A stretch of 64,000 bases of DNA from CF-118 sp035689345. GTDB lineage: Bacteria; Chloroflexota; Dormibacteria; Dormibacterales; Dormibacteraceae. Location of the stretch: contig DASSLR010000052.1 of NCBI GenBank assembly GCA_035689345.1, positions 14,340 to 78,339 of the forward strand, written 5' to 3'. The notes below the pieces were generated by a model. That model was not told the DNA's origin, did no database searches, and saw only the letters and a list, made by a program, of their open reading frames with translations. The translations under genes and the position numbers were made by a program. The number at the start of each line of letters is the position of its first letter. Position 1 is the first letter of the stretch. This document shows positions 33,441 through 42,186 of the stretch, piece after piece.

Positions 33441-34192
33441 CGCCGGCCGGGGCCGCCGCGCCCATGTGGGTGCGTGTCGGGGGCGGGCTGGAGTCGGTGC
33501 CTGACCGCAGGCGCCACGGCCCGGCCGACGCCGCCTTTCCTCCGCCCGGCGGACCGTGGGAGCCGCTCGCGCTGGGCGGCAGGCTGGTCGGCTGGGCGGA
33601 GCACGGCGGGCTGGCCACGGCCCGGCGCAGCGCCGAGCTCGGCGCGCGCCTGGCGGAGGAGGAGCGCACCTACCTGGTCAGCCGGTTGGGCCACAAGCTG
33701 CGCTCCGCGGTGCTGGCTCTGCAGGAGTCGGCGCGCCAGGCGGCGTTCGGACGCCCCGAGCTGCTGGAGACGGTATTCGAGCAGGCGCAGGAGGTGGGCC
33801 GTCGTGCCGCCGCCCTCGAGGCGGCCGCCACCGCGCCCAAGGAGCGCCCGCGTGGCGTCGTGCTGGGGGCCGTGCTCAACGGCGCCATGCCCGCGGCCGC
33901 GCGCAACATGCCGCCCGACGCGACGGTGCTCGGCTCCGAGCCGCAGCTGGTGGAGGCCTTCACGCGCCTCCGCGACTGGCTCGGCGGCGAGCATCTGAAG
34001 GTGGACGCCGAGGCCGTCGGCGCGTGGTGGAAGGTGACCGTGTGCGCGGATCCCGCGCCCGCGTCGCTGCCCGTGCCCGAGATGGGGGAGCCGCTGATCC
34101 GGCTCATCGTGGACACGCACCTCGACGGCTGGCTCGACGTCAGCCAGGCCGGGTGCGCCGACGTTTACCTGCCGGCGTACTCGGCCCGCTGA
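33437..34192 (+). CDS. Degenerate histidine-kinase-like protein
   Basis: A 251-residue protein with the outline of a histidine-kinase core. LGHKLRSAVLALQESARQ around His86 resembles an H-box helix. The second half keeps ATPase-domain positions such as WWKVTVCADPAPASLPVP in place of the G1 box and HLDGWLDVSQAGCADVYLP in place of the last strands, but the N-box Asn, the DxGxG motif and the glycine lid are missing. It probably cannot bind ATP normally. The 4-nt GTGA overlap with the GAF kinase suggests stoichiometric production and physical partnership. Confidence 0.7.
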   Translation: MTPAGAAAPMWVRVGGGLESVPDRRRHGPADAAFPPPGGPWEPLALGGRLVGWAEHGGLATARRSAELGARLAEEERTYLVSRLGHKLRSAVLALQESARQAAFGRPELLETVFEQAQEVGRRAAALEAAATAPKERPRGVVLGAVLNGAMPAAARNMPPDATVLGSEPQLVEAFTRLRDWLGGEHLKVDAEAVGAWWKVTVCADPAPASLPVPEMGEPLIRLIVDTHLDGWLDVSQAGCADVYLPAYSAR

Positions 34193-34197
34193 CCGGC

Positions 34198-34968
34198 TTG
34201 TCCCCGGTCCGGCGCGTGGTCGCGCCCAACCCCGGCCCGTACACGGGCCCCGGCACCAACACGTGGCTGGTCGACGCGGGCGCGGTCACGGTGGTCATCG
34301 ACCCCGGGCCGGACGATGAGGCGCACCTCGCCGCGATCAACCGCGCGCTGAAGGGAGCGACCGTCGGCGTCGTCCTGGTGACCCACTCGCATCCAGACCA
34401 CCTGCCGCTGGCCGAGCGTGTCGCGGGCAAGCACCGCGCGTCGGTGCGCCGATTTCCGGAGCTCGCCGACGGTGACGTCGTGCGCGCCGGCAACGTCAAC
34501 ATCACCGCCCTCCACACGCCCGGGCACAGCGCCGATCACCTCGCGTTCTGGATGCCCGCCGACCGCGCGTTGTTCACGGGCGACCTCGTGCTCGGCCGCG
34601 GCAGCTCGATGGTCACGTACCCCGAGGGCGACGTGGCCGCGTACCTGCGCTCGCTGACCCGGCTGATCGCCTTGAATCCCGCGATCCTGTTCCCGGGTCA
34701 CTGGGATCCAGTGACCGAAGCGGTGGCCAAGCTCGAGGAGTACCGCGCGCATCGTCTGGATCGCGAGGCGCAGGTGCGCGCGGCGCTCGCCCAGGGCGCC
34801 GGCACGCTGGGCGAGCTGACGCGGCGCGTGTACGGTCCCGATCTCGGCGAGGAGCTGACGCGGGCCGCGGAGATGACGATGCGAGCCCACCTGCAGAAGC
34901 TGGTGGACGAGGGCGCCGCGCGCATCCGGCACGCGCAGCCAGAGGACCTCTTCGAATCCGTACAGTGA
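34198..34968 (+). CDS. MBL-fold metallo-hydrolase (LACTB2-like)
   Basis: Beta-lactamase-fold hydrolase with the zinc signature VLVTHSHPDHL, TPGHSADHLAFW, FTGDLVLGRGS and FPGHWDP, followed by a C-terminal winged-helix-like region (LGELTRRVYGPDLGEELTRAAEMTMRAHLQKLVDEGAAR) as in LACTB2 endoribonuclease-like proteins. RNA cleavage is possible by that similarity. I chose the TTG at 34198, 5 bp after the preceding stop, giving 256 residues; a CTG overlapping that stop as CTGA is an alternative. Confidence 0.87.
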   Translation: MSPVRRVVAPNPGPYTGPGTNTWLVDAGAVTVVIDPGPDDEAHLAAINRALKGATVGVVLVTHSHPDHLPLAERVAGKHRASVRRFPELADGDVVRAGNVNITALHTPGHSADHLAFWMPADRALFTGDLVLGRGSSMVTYPEGDVAAYLRSLTRLIALNPAILFPGHWDPVTEAVAKLEEYRAHRLDREAQVRAALAQGAGTLGELTRRVYGPDLGEELTRAAEMTMRAHLQKLVDEGAARIRHAQPEDLFESVQ

Positions 34969-36032
34969 CCGACGTGAAGCCCGCCCTTCTTTCCGTGTCG
35001 ACCGGCGACCTCGACGCGTGGTTCGCCGCCCACGACGCCGCGCCGTACCGGCGGCGCCAGGTGCTGGCGTGGGCGACGCGAGGGGCGGCGTCGTTCGAGG
35101 AGATGCGCGATGTGCCGCGTCCCCTGCGCGGGGAGCTCGACGCCGCGTTCCGTCTCACCTCGCTGCAAGCGATCGCCCGCAGCGACGCGGACCACGGCCT
35201 CACCTCGAAGACGCTTTACGAGCTCGACGGCGGTCACTCGGTCGAGGCCGTGGTGATGCGTTACTCCGACCGGAGCACGCTGTGCATCTCGTCGCAGGCG
35301 GGGTGCCCCGTCGGATGCCCGTTCTGCGCGACCGGCAAGTTTCCGTTCGGTCGCAACCTGCACGCGCACGAGATCGAGGAACAGGCCGTCGCGGCGGCCC
35401 GCCAGCTCGCGGACGAGAGCCGGCGGCTGTCGCACGTCGTGTTCATGGGCATGGGCGAACCGTTTCTCAACTACAAGGCCGTCATCGACTCGGTGCGGCG
35501 CATGTCGGACCCCGACCGCCTCGGCATCAGCCCGCGGCGCATCGTTCTCTCCACGAGCGGTGTCATCCCGCGCATCGAGCAGCTGGCGGCCGAGAAGCTG
35601 CCCGTCACGCTCGCGGTCTCCCTGCACGCGGCGCGCGACGAGCTGCGCGATGTGCTCGTCCCGATCAACCGCAAGTACCCCCTGCGCGAGCTGATCGCCG
35701 CGGCGCAGGGTTACGCCCAGGCCTCGGGGCGGCGCGTGAGCTACGAATGGGTGATGCTCGCGGGCGTGAACGACACGGCGCGCGACGCGAAGGAGTTGAG
35801 CGCTCTTTTGCGCGGCAAGCTCGCGCACGTCAACCTCATCCCATTCAACCCCGTCGACGACACGCCTTATCACGCGCCGTCGCGCGAGTCGATCCGGGAG
35901 TTCAAGCAACGCCTCGTCGACGGCGGCCTGAACGTCACCGTGCGCGACACGCGCGGCCGTGAGGCCGACGCGGCCTGCGGCCAGCTGCACGAGAGGGTGA
36001 TGCGGCAGCAGCCCGCCCGCGTCACTGCCTGA
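34965..36032 (+). CDS. rlmN: Dual-specificity rRNA/tRNA adenine C2-methyltransferase
   Basis: Radical SAM enzyme that methylates A2503 of 23S rRNA and A37 of some tRNAs. The 4Fe-4S motif is AGCPVGCPFCATG; the methyl-carrying Cys lies in READAACGQL near the C-terminus. VVFMGMGEPFLNYKAV, LSTSGVIPRI, AVSLHAARDELRDVLVPINRKYPL and YEWVMLAGVND are all family motifs. 355 residues; GTG at 34965 overlaps the MBL stop as GTGA. Confidence 0.95.
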   Translation: MTDVKPALLSVSTGDLDAWFAAHDAAPYRRRQVLAWATRGAASFEEMRDVPRPLRGELDAAFRLTSLQAIARSDADHGLTSKTLYELDGGHSVEAVVMRYSDRSTLCISSQAGCPVGCPFCATGKFPFGRNLHAHEIEEQAVAAARQLADESRRLSHVVFMGMGEPFLNYKAVIDSVRRMSDPDRLGISPRRIVLSTSGVIPRIEQLAAEKLPVTLAVSLHAARDELRDVLVPINRKYPLRELIAAAQGYAQASGRRVSYEWVMLAGVNDTARDAKELSALLRGKLAHVNLIPFNPVDDTPYHAPSRESIREFKQRLVDGGLNVTVRDTRGREADAACGQLHERVMRQQPARVTA

Positions 36033-36786
36033 GACGCTCTACACAGGCACGTCCGGCTTCAGCTACGCATCCTGGAAAGGCGGCTTCTATCCGAAGACGC
36101 TAAGTGGCTCGAAGATGCTCGCCTACTACGCGGCCCGGCTCAACGGCGTCGAGCTGAACGGGAGCTTCTACCGGACGCCGCCCACGACGACCCTCGAGAC
36201 ATGGCGGGCCGGCACTCCGCCCGAGTTCCGCTTCTGCATGAAGGCCAACCGCGGCCTCACCTATTCGGCGGACAGCTTCGACCGCGTCGGTCTGGCGCGC
36301 CTGTTCGCCGCGCGGATCGCGGCGCTCGGCGACCGGCTCGGGCCGGTGCTTCTGCAGTTCCCGCCGGTGCGGCAGCGCAACGTTGCGTTGCTGGATGGGC
36401 TGCTCGAGGCGCTGGATCGCGCGGCGGCGTGCGAGTTCCGTCACGCGTCGTGGTTCGACGAGTCCGTGTACGAAGTGATCCGGCGGCGCGGCGGGGCGAT
36501 GGTCGTGACCGACGAGGAGAAATGGCCGCAGGCGCCGCTCATCGACCTTGGACCGTTCGCCTACTTCAGGCTGCGTCGCGGATACACGGCGCGCTCGCTC
36601 GCGAAATGGATCGACGTCGTGAGGTCGGCCGCGGCCTCACACCAGGACGTGCACGTTTACTTCAAGCACGACCCGCAGGCTCCGCGTCTCGCGCTGCGGT
36701 TGCGCGCCGCGCTCGATACATCAGGACCGGTATCAGCACAATCGCGATCACGACCATCAGAGCCGACGCGATCTGCGCCTGCCTGA
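36025..36786 (+). CDS. DUF72 (YecE-like) protein, apparent CTG start
   Basis: TIM-barrel-like DUF72 family of unknown function. The family-defining N-terminus LYTGTSGFSYASWKGGFYP is present but lies upstream of the first ATG (36115). In that frame no ATG, GTG or TTG occurs after the last stop (35998-36000); the only candidate is CTG at 36025, which overlaps rlmN by 8 bp. Other motifs: FYRTPP, FRFCMKANRGLTY, LGPVLLQFPP, ACEFRHASWFDE, AYFRLRRGY, VHVYFKHDP. The last 20 or so residues pass beyond the usual family end and overlap lgt tail-to-tail. Confidence 0.82.
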   Translation: MPETLYTGTSGFSYASWKGGFYPKTLSGSKMLAYYAARLNGVELNGSFYRTPPTTTLETWRAGTPPEFRFCMKANRGLTYSADSFDRVGLARLFAARIAALGDRLGPVLLQFPPVRQRNVALLDGLLEALDRAAACEFRHASWFDESVYEVIRRRGGAMVVTDEEKWPQAPLIDLGPFAYFRLRRGYTARSLAKWIDVVRSAAASHQDVHVYFKHDPQAPRLALRLRAALDTSGPVSAQSRSRPSEPTRSAPA

Positions 36787-37498
36787 GGCCGAGGAACACC
36801 GACGGGTCGGTGCGGTAGTAGCTGAGGAAGAACCGGCCGAACGCGTAGAGCCCGAAGTAGATCAGGCCCAGGACGCCGTCGGGCAGGCGCCCCTTCAGCC
36901 GCTGGTGGAAGGGCAGCAGCAGCGCCAGCAGGCCGAGCGTGAGCAGCATCTCGTAAGCGACCTCTGGGTGCACCACTTTCCCCGGTTCGCCGAGCGTGTC
37001 GGGGTTGACGTACTCGACGCCCCAGGGCGCGGTCGTCGGCGTGCCGTGGTGCTCACCGTTGATGACGTCGCCGATGCGGCCGACGGCCAGCCCGATCATG
37101 GCGGCCGGTCCGCCGGCGTCGAACAGCTTGCGCATCGAGGTCTTCGACCGATAGGCCCAGATGCTCGCGCCGATCATCGCGCCGAAGAGGCCGCCCCACT
37201 GGCTGATGCCGCCTTCGGTCAGCGCGAACATGCGCAGCGGGTTGCCGGCGAAAAGCTCCCAGTTCTCCCACACGTAAAGGAGACGGGCCCCGATCAGCCC
37301 GATGACCACCATCCACACCACGCCGTCGGTGGCTTTGCGGGCGTCGATGCCGTCCTTGGCCCCGAGCCACAGCCCGAGGCGCGCCGCGGCCAGGATGCCC
37401 AGGACCGCGAACACGCCGTGCCAGGTGATGAGGAACGGGCCGAGGCGCGCGATGTTCGGCTCGAGATCGATCGTGATGGCCGCGAACACGGCAGTCAC
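36662..37498 (-). CDS. lgt: Prolipoprotein diacylglyceryl transferase
   Basis: Membrane enzyme that lipidates the lipobox Cys of prolipoproteins, such as the two lipoproteins in this window. Seven hydrophobic helices; signature GGISQWGGLFGAMIGASIWAYR and the Lgt consensus GRIGDVINGEHHGTPTTAPWGV. The C-terminal FGRFFLSYYRTDPSVFLGLRQAQIAS is also typical. GTG at 37498 overlaps the gltX stop as GTGA. 278 residues. Confidence 0.94.
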   Translation of the reverse strand: MTAVFAAITIDLEPNIARLGPFLITWHGVFAVLGILAAARLGLWLGAKDGIDARKATDGVVWMVVIGLIGARLLYVWENWELFAGNPLRMFALTEGGISQWGGLFGAMIGASIWAYRSKTSMRKLFDAGGPAAMIGLAVGRIGDVINGEHHGTPTTAPWGVEYVNPDTLGEPGKVVHPEVAYEMLLTLGLLALLLPFHQRLKGRLPDGVLGLIYFGLYAFGRFFLSYYRTDPSVFLGLRQAQIASALMVVIAIVLIPVLMYRARRATAARDAEPAGRA

Positions 37499-38889
37499 TG
37501 GATCGCGCGCGCGATGCGCGCCATCGCCACTTCCCTCGGCAGCAGCGCGAGCGTGTAGTCGATCGGCGGCGAGATCTTCTTGCCGGTCACCGCGAGCCTG
37601 ATCGGCATGAACGTCGCGTTGGGACCGAGGCCCGACGATTCCACGACCTGCATCAGCACGTCGTGGATGGGCGCGGGTTCCCATTCCTGCACCAACGACA
37701 GCGCCACCGCTGCGCTTTTCACGCGCTGCCGGTCTTCGGGCGCGAGCTCCGGTGGAGGCGGGTCGGCCCAAAGGTACTCGAGCAGAGCTTTGGCCTCGCC
37801 CAGCGTGCGCATCCGTGTCTTCAGCGCGGGTGCGGCGCGCTTGATGATCGCCTCGTCGAGGTCTGGAAGAAACGGCTTGAGCCGCATGGTGAGCTCGTCG
37901 TCGTCGAGCGCGCGGATGTACTCGCCGTCGATCCAGTCGAGCTTCTTGCGGTCGAAGCGCGCACCGCCGTGCTGCACGCGGTCGAACGAGAACTCGGCGA
38001 CCAGCTCCTCGAGTGAGAAGATCTCTCGCTCGGTGCCTGGGTTCCAGCCCAGCAACGCGAGGTAGTTGATCATGGCCTCGGGCAGGTAGCCCTGCTCGCG
38101 GTAGAGCATCAGGTTGGCCTCGGGATGCTTGCGCTTGGAGAGCTTGCCGCCGTCCGGCGCGAGGATCAGCGGCATGTGGGCGAAGGCCTGGGGGCGCTCG
38201 TAACCGAGCGCGTCGATGACGAGCAGCTGATACGGCGTGTTGGGCAGGTGCTCCTCGCCTCGGATCACGTGCGTGATGTGCATGGCGGCATCGTCGACCG
38301 GACTCGCGAAGTTGTAGGTCGGATAGCCGTCCGACTTGACGATGATGAAGTCGCCGAACAGGTTTGAGTCGAACACCATCTCGCCCCGCACCATGTCGGT
38401 GAACTTCACCTCGCCGCCCGGCACGTGGAAGCGAACGGTGAAGACCGTCCGGCCTTCCGGCGGGTTCGTCAGGCAGCGGCGCGAATAGACGTAGGGTCGA
38501 TGCTCGGCCTGCGCCTGCTTGCGCTCGGCGTCGAGCTCCTGCGGCGTGCAGTAGCAGCGGTACGCCTTCGACTCGGCGATGAGCCGGGCCGCGGCCTCGC
38601 GGTAGAGGTCGAGGCGCTCCGACTGCCGGTAAGGACCGTAGGGTCCGCCTTTGTCAGGTCCCTCGTCCCACTCGAAGCCCAGCCAGTGCAGGGCTTCGTA
38701 GATCAGGCGCTCGTACTCCTCGCGGTTGCGCTCGACGTCGGTGTCGTCGACGCGGAGCGTGAACGTGCCGCCGTTGGCCCTGGCGAAAAGCACGTTGTAG
38801 AGGGTCGTGCTCGCAGTGCCGAGGTGCGCGAAGCCGGTCGGGCTGGGCGCGATCCGCACGCGAACCTGAGGGGCGTCAGACACCGCCAT
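37495..38889 (-). CDS. gltX: Glutamyl-tRNA synthetase
   Basis: Class I aminoacyl-tRNA synthetase charging tRNA-Glu (possibly also tRNA-Gln; no gatCAB is seen in the window). The HIGH region reads RIAPSPTGFAHLGTAST and the KMSKS region DGGKLSKRKHPEAN. The ATG at 38889 gives 464 residues, the usual bacterial size; further upstream codons would overlap the divergent peptidase gene. Cotranscribed with lgt. Confidence 0.95.
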   Translation of the reverse strand: MAVSDAPQVRVRIAPSPTGFAHLGTASTTLYNVLFARANGGTFTLRVDDTDVERNREEYERLIYEALHWLGFEWDEGPDKGGPYGPYRQSERLDLYREAAARLIAESKAYRCYCTPQELDAERKQAQAEHRPYVYSRRCLTNPPEGRTVFTVRFHVPGGEVKFTDMVRGEMVFDSNLFGDFIIVKSDGYPTYNFASPVDDAAMHITHVIRGEEHLPNTPYQLLVIDALGYERPQAFAHMPLILAPDGGKLSKRKHPEANLMLYREQGYLPEAMINYLALLGWNPGTEREIFSLEELVAEFSFDRVQHGGARFDRKKLDWIDGEYIRALDDDELTMRLKPFLPDLDEAIIKRAAPALKTRMRTLGEAKALLEYLWADPPPPELAPEDRQRVKSAAVALSLVQEWEPAPIHDVLMQVVESSGLGPNATFMPIRLAVTGKKISPPIDYTLALLPREVAMARIARAIQ

Positions 38890-38905
38890 AAGATACGGAT
38901 ACGCG

Positions 38906-39628
38906 ATGCCGGGACTGTTGGCGCTCGTCGGCGGCGACGAGTTCAGACCCGGCAACGAAGAGCAGGACCGCTTGATGGTCGCCGCCGCCGGCCCCGGGCC
39001 GGCCTATGTGGTGCCGACCGCAGCCGCGCGCCAGGGCCCGGACCGCGCGGTCGCGCACGCCACGCGGTGGTTCGCGACTCTCGGCCTCGAGCTGCGCGAG
39101 CTGCCGGTCTTGAAGCGAAGCGACGCCATGAAGCCGGCGCTCGCGGAAGACGCGGGGCGCGGAGGATTCTTCTACCTCGTCGGCGGCGATCCGGGTCACG
39201 TGGCCCAGGTGCTGCGCGACTCGCTGGTCTGGCGGGCGATGTTCGGCGCGTGGCGCGCCGGTGCGGTTCTGGCCGGCTCGTCCGCGGGCGCGATGGCGCT
39301 GTGCAGCCACACGCTCGTGCGCGCGACCTGGCCCAACCGCTTCCACCGCCGGCCGATGGAGGCGCTCGGCGCGGTGGCGTCCACCGCGGTGCTTCCTCAC
39401 TTCGAGACGTTCGGACATCGCTGGATCGACTCCGCACGCGAGGCCGCGCCGGACCTGACGCTGCTCGGCATCGACGAGCGCAGCGCGGCGGTGTGGCAGG
39501 ACGGGCGATGGACCGCGCGCGGTCCGGGCGCCGTGACCGTGGCGCGGGGCAAGAGGTCGGCGCGGTTTGCGAGCGGCGACGAGGTCAAAGGGCTTCGGCA
39601 ACCGGCTCTTAGACTTCGATCGCGATGA
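38906..39628 (+). CDS. Peptidase S51 (dipeptidase E/cyanophycinase-like)
   Basis: Serine hydrolase with a class I glutamine amidotransferase-like fold. The nucleophile elbow is VLAGSSAGAMAL; the strand FFYLVGGDPGHVAQVL and LPHFETFGHRWIDSA match S51 members. Specificity (Asp-X dipeptides, cyanophycin or other) cannot be read. 240 residues, 16 bp from the divergent gltX start. Overlaps the next gene as ATGA. Confidence 0.85.
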   Translation: MPGLLALVGGDEFRPGNEEQDRLMVAAAGPGPAYVVPTAAARQGPDRAVAHATRWFATLGLELRELPVLKRSDAMKPALAEDAGRGGFFYLVGGDPGHVAQVLRDSLVWRAMFGAWRAGAVLAGSSAGAMALCSHTLVRATWPNRFHRRPMEALGAVASTAVLPHFETFGHRWIDSAREAAPDLTLLGIDERSAAVWQDGRWTARGPGAVTVARGKRSARFASGDEVKGLRQPALRLRSR

Positions 39629-40494
39629 CGCTGCAGTCGGGGATGATCCGCCTCGGGGAGCTCAACGTCCACCAGCTCCACGGCGGGCGAGGGCGGCCCG
39701 TCCTTTTCATCCACGGCCTCGGTTCGTCCGGCTACATGGAGTGGCGCTTCAACCTCGAGCCCACGGCCGCACGGCACCGCGTGTACGCGCCGGACCTTCC
39801 GGGCTTCGGGCGCAGCGAGAAGCCCCGCGCGCGCTATGGCGTGCCTTACTTCACGCGGTTCGTCGCCAGCTACATGGAGAGCCGCGGCCTGCGCCACGCG
39901 GCCGTCGTCGCCGCCTCGCTCGGGGGGCGGGTCGCCCTCGAGCTGGCGCTCAAGCACCCGGAGCGCGTCGACAGGTTGGTGCTGGTCAACTCCCTCGGGC
40001 TGGGGCGTCCATCGGTGCGCATGACCTACGGGCTGATCACGATCCCGCGCCTGGGGGAGACCGTGATGCGCGCGGCGGGCAGCGCTCTGCAGTGGGCGCC
40101 GCCACCGATGATCCGGAGGATCGCCGGTCGCTACGTCGGTGCCACCGCCGACCTCGAGCGGACGATGGACGACGAGTACCTGGGCCACTTGCGCGAGATG
40201 TACGCGGCGCAGGGTTATCACGACGCGTACCTCGCCACCCTGCGCTCCCTCGTGAACCCGCGCTCGCTGTTCGGCGCCGACTACGACCTGACCAAGCGCC
40301 TTCCGGACATCAAGATGCCTGTGCAGATCATCTGGGGCGCCGACGATCCGCTCTTTCCCGTCTCCCACGCCACGCGCGCGCACGCCTCGATTCCCGACTG
40401 CCGGTTGACGGTCATCGAAGGCGCCGGCCACACGCCGCAGGCCGAGCGTCCCGACGAGTTCAACCGCGCCCTGCTCAGCTTCCTCGACGGCTGA
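39625..40494 (+). CDS. Alpha/beta hydrolase
   Basis: Esterase/lipase-like fold: oxyanion region VLFIHGLGSSGYMEWRF, nucleophile elbow VVAASLGGRVAL (Ala for the first Gly of GXSXG), Asp in IIWGADDPLFP and His in IEGAGHTPQAERP. 289 residues. The substrate is unknown. The ATG overlaps the S51 peptidase stop as ATGA, so both are cotranscribed with the acyltransferase downstream. Confidence 0.87.
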   Translation: MTLQSGMIRLGELNVHQLHGGRGRPVLFIHGLGSSGYMEWRFNLEPTAARHRVYAPDLPGFGRSEKPRARYGVPYFTRFVASYMESRGLRHAAVVAASLGGRVALELALKHPERVDRLVLVNSLGLGRPSVRMTYGLITIPRLGETVMRAAGSALQWAPPPMIRRIAGRYVGATADLERTMDDEYLGHLREMYAAQGYHDAYLATLRSLVNPRSLFGADYDLTKRLPDIKMPVQIIWGADDPLFPVSHATRAHASIPDCRLTVIEGAGHTPQAERPDEFNRALLSFLDG

Positions 40495-40597
40495 CGAAAC
40501 ACCGGCGCCGCGTCAGTACACCAGCCCCGAGTACCGGGCGCTGGTCGACGCACCGCTCGATCCGCTCGTCCACGCCGACCCCAAAAAGCCCGCGCGC

Positions 40598-41215
40598 CTG
40601 TACCTCTGGATCCGCCGCGCCGTTCTACTGCTGATACGTGTGCTGTTTCGGATCAGCGTCAGCGGACTCGAGAACGTCCCCAGGCCGCCGTTCATCATCG
40701 CGGCCAATCACCAGGCCTGGTACGACCCGGCCTTCATCATCCCGTTCTTTCCGCCGGCTCCGGTCATCTACACGATGGCCAAGCGCGAGACCGTCTTCAA
40801 TCGCGCGTGGAAGCGAGCGCTGCTTCCCCTCGTCGGCGTGTTCCCGATCTCGCCGGCCCGCGGTGAACTCGACGAGGCAGGCGTGCGAACCGTCTACCAG
40901 ATCCTGGAGCGCGGGGGCGTGGTGCTGATGTTCCCCGAGGGCCGCTACTCGCGCGGCCGCGCGATCCGCCAGCTGAAGGTCGGCATCGGGTACTTCGCCC
41001 TGCAGTCGGGCGTGCCGGTGTGCCCGGTTACGGTGACCGGAACCAGCTTTCTTTATCCGCTGCGCCGCATCGAGGTGACGGTGGGGGAGCCGATCAGGCC
41101 AGACCCGCCCGCGTGGTGGGCGCTGAGCCGGCGGGTGGCCACGGTGGTGGAGAACGTCCGCCGGGCGCTCGCGACCGGGCTGGTGCGCAAGCGCAACCAG
41201 GAGGGGACTCACTGA
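40598..41215 (+). CDS. PlsC-like 1-acyl-glycerol-3-phosphate acyltransferase
   Basis: Acyltransferase of phospholipid synthesis. The catalytic block is IIAANHQAWYDP (an HX4D variant, NHQAWYD), with FPEGRYSRGR as the second motif. The first GTG (40640) would begin at MLFRISVSGLENVP and lose the hydrophobic helix that normally precedes it; a CTG at 40598 gives MYLWIRRAVLLLIRVLFRIS, the usual layout, so I place the start there. The same frame stays open and protein-like back to about 40500, so an even longer protein is possible. Confidence 0.8.
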   Translation: MYLWIRRAVLLLIRVLFRISVSGLENVPRPPFIIAANHQAWYDPAFIIPFFPPAPVIYTMAKRETVFNRAWKRALLPLVGVFPISPARGELDEAGVRTVYQILERGGVVLMFPEGRYSRGRAIRQLKVGIGYFALQSGVPVCPVTVTGTSFLYPLRRIEVTVGEPIRPDPPAWWALSRRVATVVENVRRALATGLVRKRNQEGTH

Positions 41216-41256
41216 ATGCAGCGGCGGCGCAAGTAGCTACTATCGGCAGGCGCTCA

Positions 41257-42186
41257 ATGCATCTGGTCATCGGCGCGGGGGAGTTTCTGGGCGACATCGT
41301 CTCGAGGACGCTCGCGACCGAGGTGCCGGTCATCGAGCTGGGCGCGGACGCGGACGAGGAGACGCTGCGCGACGCGATGGGCGGCGTCGAGATCGTCCAC
41401 ATCTGCGCCCAGGCCTGGTCGCCGGCCCGCAGGCTGCGCTTTCGCAAGGGTCCGCCCCCGGTGCTTCCGCGCATCGTCGAGGCCGCGCGGCACGCGGGAG
41501 TGCGCCGGCTCGTGCTGGTGTCGACCGCCGACGTCTACGGCCCCGACCACAACACGCGCATCACCGAGAAGACGAAGCCACACCCGGTCCACGTGTTCGA
41601 AAAGCTCAAGCTGCTGGAGGAGCAGTGGCTGCGCAGCGAGGCCGACGACCTCGAGGTCGTGGTGCTCCGGCCGGCCCGCGTCTTCGGCGTGGGTGAGGAC
41701 TGGCTGCTGCCCAAGCTCCTCGTCGACCTCAGCCGCGGACGCGTCTGGCTGCCCCTGGGAGGGCGCGCCGAGCAGACGTTCATCGCCGGCAGCGATGTGG
41801 CGCGCGCGTGCCTCGCGGCCGCCGACCGAGGCGAGCCAGGCCGCAGCTACATCGTCGGCGGCTTCGATTCGACGTGGCGCGCGGCGCTGGAGTCGATCTG
41901 CCGCGCCATCGACCTCGAGTGCGTGGTCAGCAGCGTGCCGTACGACCTCGCCTACCTGCGCGCGCTCGGCGAGGAGATGTTCACGCCGGTCGGGGCGCCG
42001 GTGTGGCCCGGGATCTACGCTGTCGACGTGCTCAGCAAGCCGCGCTTCTACGACGACTCACATTCCCGGCGCGAGCTCACGTGGTCGCCGTCGATCGGCA
42101 GTTTCGAGCAGGACCTGGCGCGAATGAAGCCCTGGCTGTCCGGGCTTGTACGGGAGGCGAAGTCGGCGGTCGTGCAGCGGGCATGA
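41257..42186 (+). CDS. NAD-dependent epimerase/dehydratase (extended SDR), atypical catalytic site
   Basis: Rossmann-fold sugar-nucleotide-epimerase-like protein: MHLVIGAGEFLGDIVSRTL at the N-terminus, VSTADVYGPD with the catalytic-type Ser/Thr strand, and AGSDVARACLAAADRGEPGRSYIVGG. At the YXXXK position it reads HVFEKLKLLEE, so the catalytic Tyr appears to be Phe while Lys remains. It may act differently from classical epimerases. The neighbour tdh, which overlaps as ATGA, hints at a threonine-related or other dehydrogenase context. 309 residues. Confidence 0.78.
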   Translation: MHLVIGAGEFLGDIVSRTLATEVPVIELGADADEETLRDAMGGVEIVHICAQAWSPARRLRFRKGPPPVLPRIVEAARHAGVRRLVLVSTADVYGPDHNTRITEKTKPHPVHVFEKLKLLEEQWLRSEADDLEVVVLRPARVFGVGEDWLLPKLLVDLSRGRVWLPLGGRAEQTFIAGSDVARACLAAADRGEPGRSYIVGGFDSTWRAALESICRAIDLECVVSSVPYDLAYLRALGEEMFTPVGAPVWPGIYAVDVLSKPRFYDDSHSRRELTWSPSIGSFEQDLARMKPWLSGLVREAKSAVVQRA

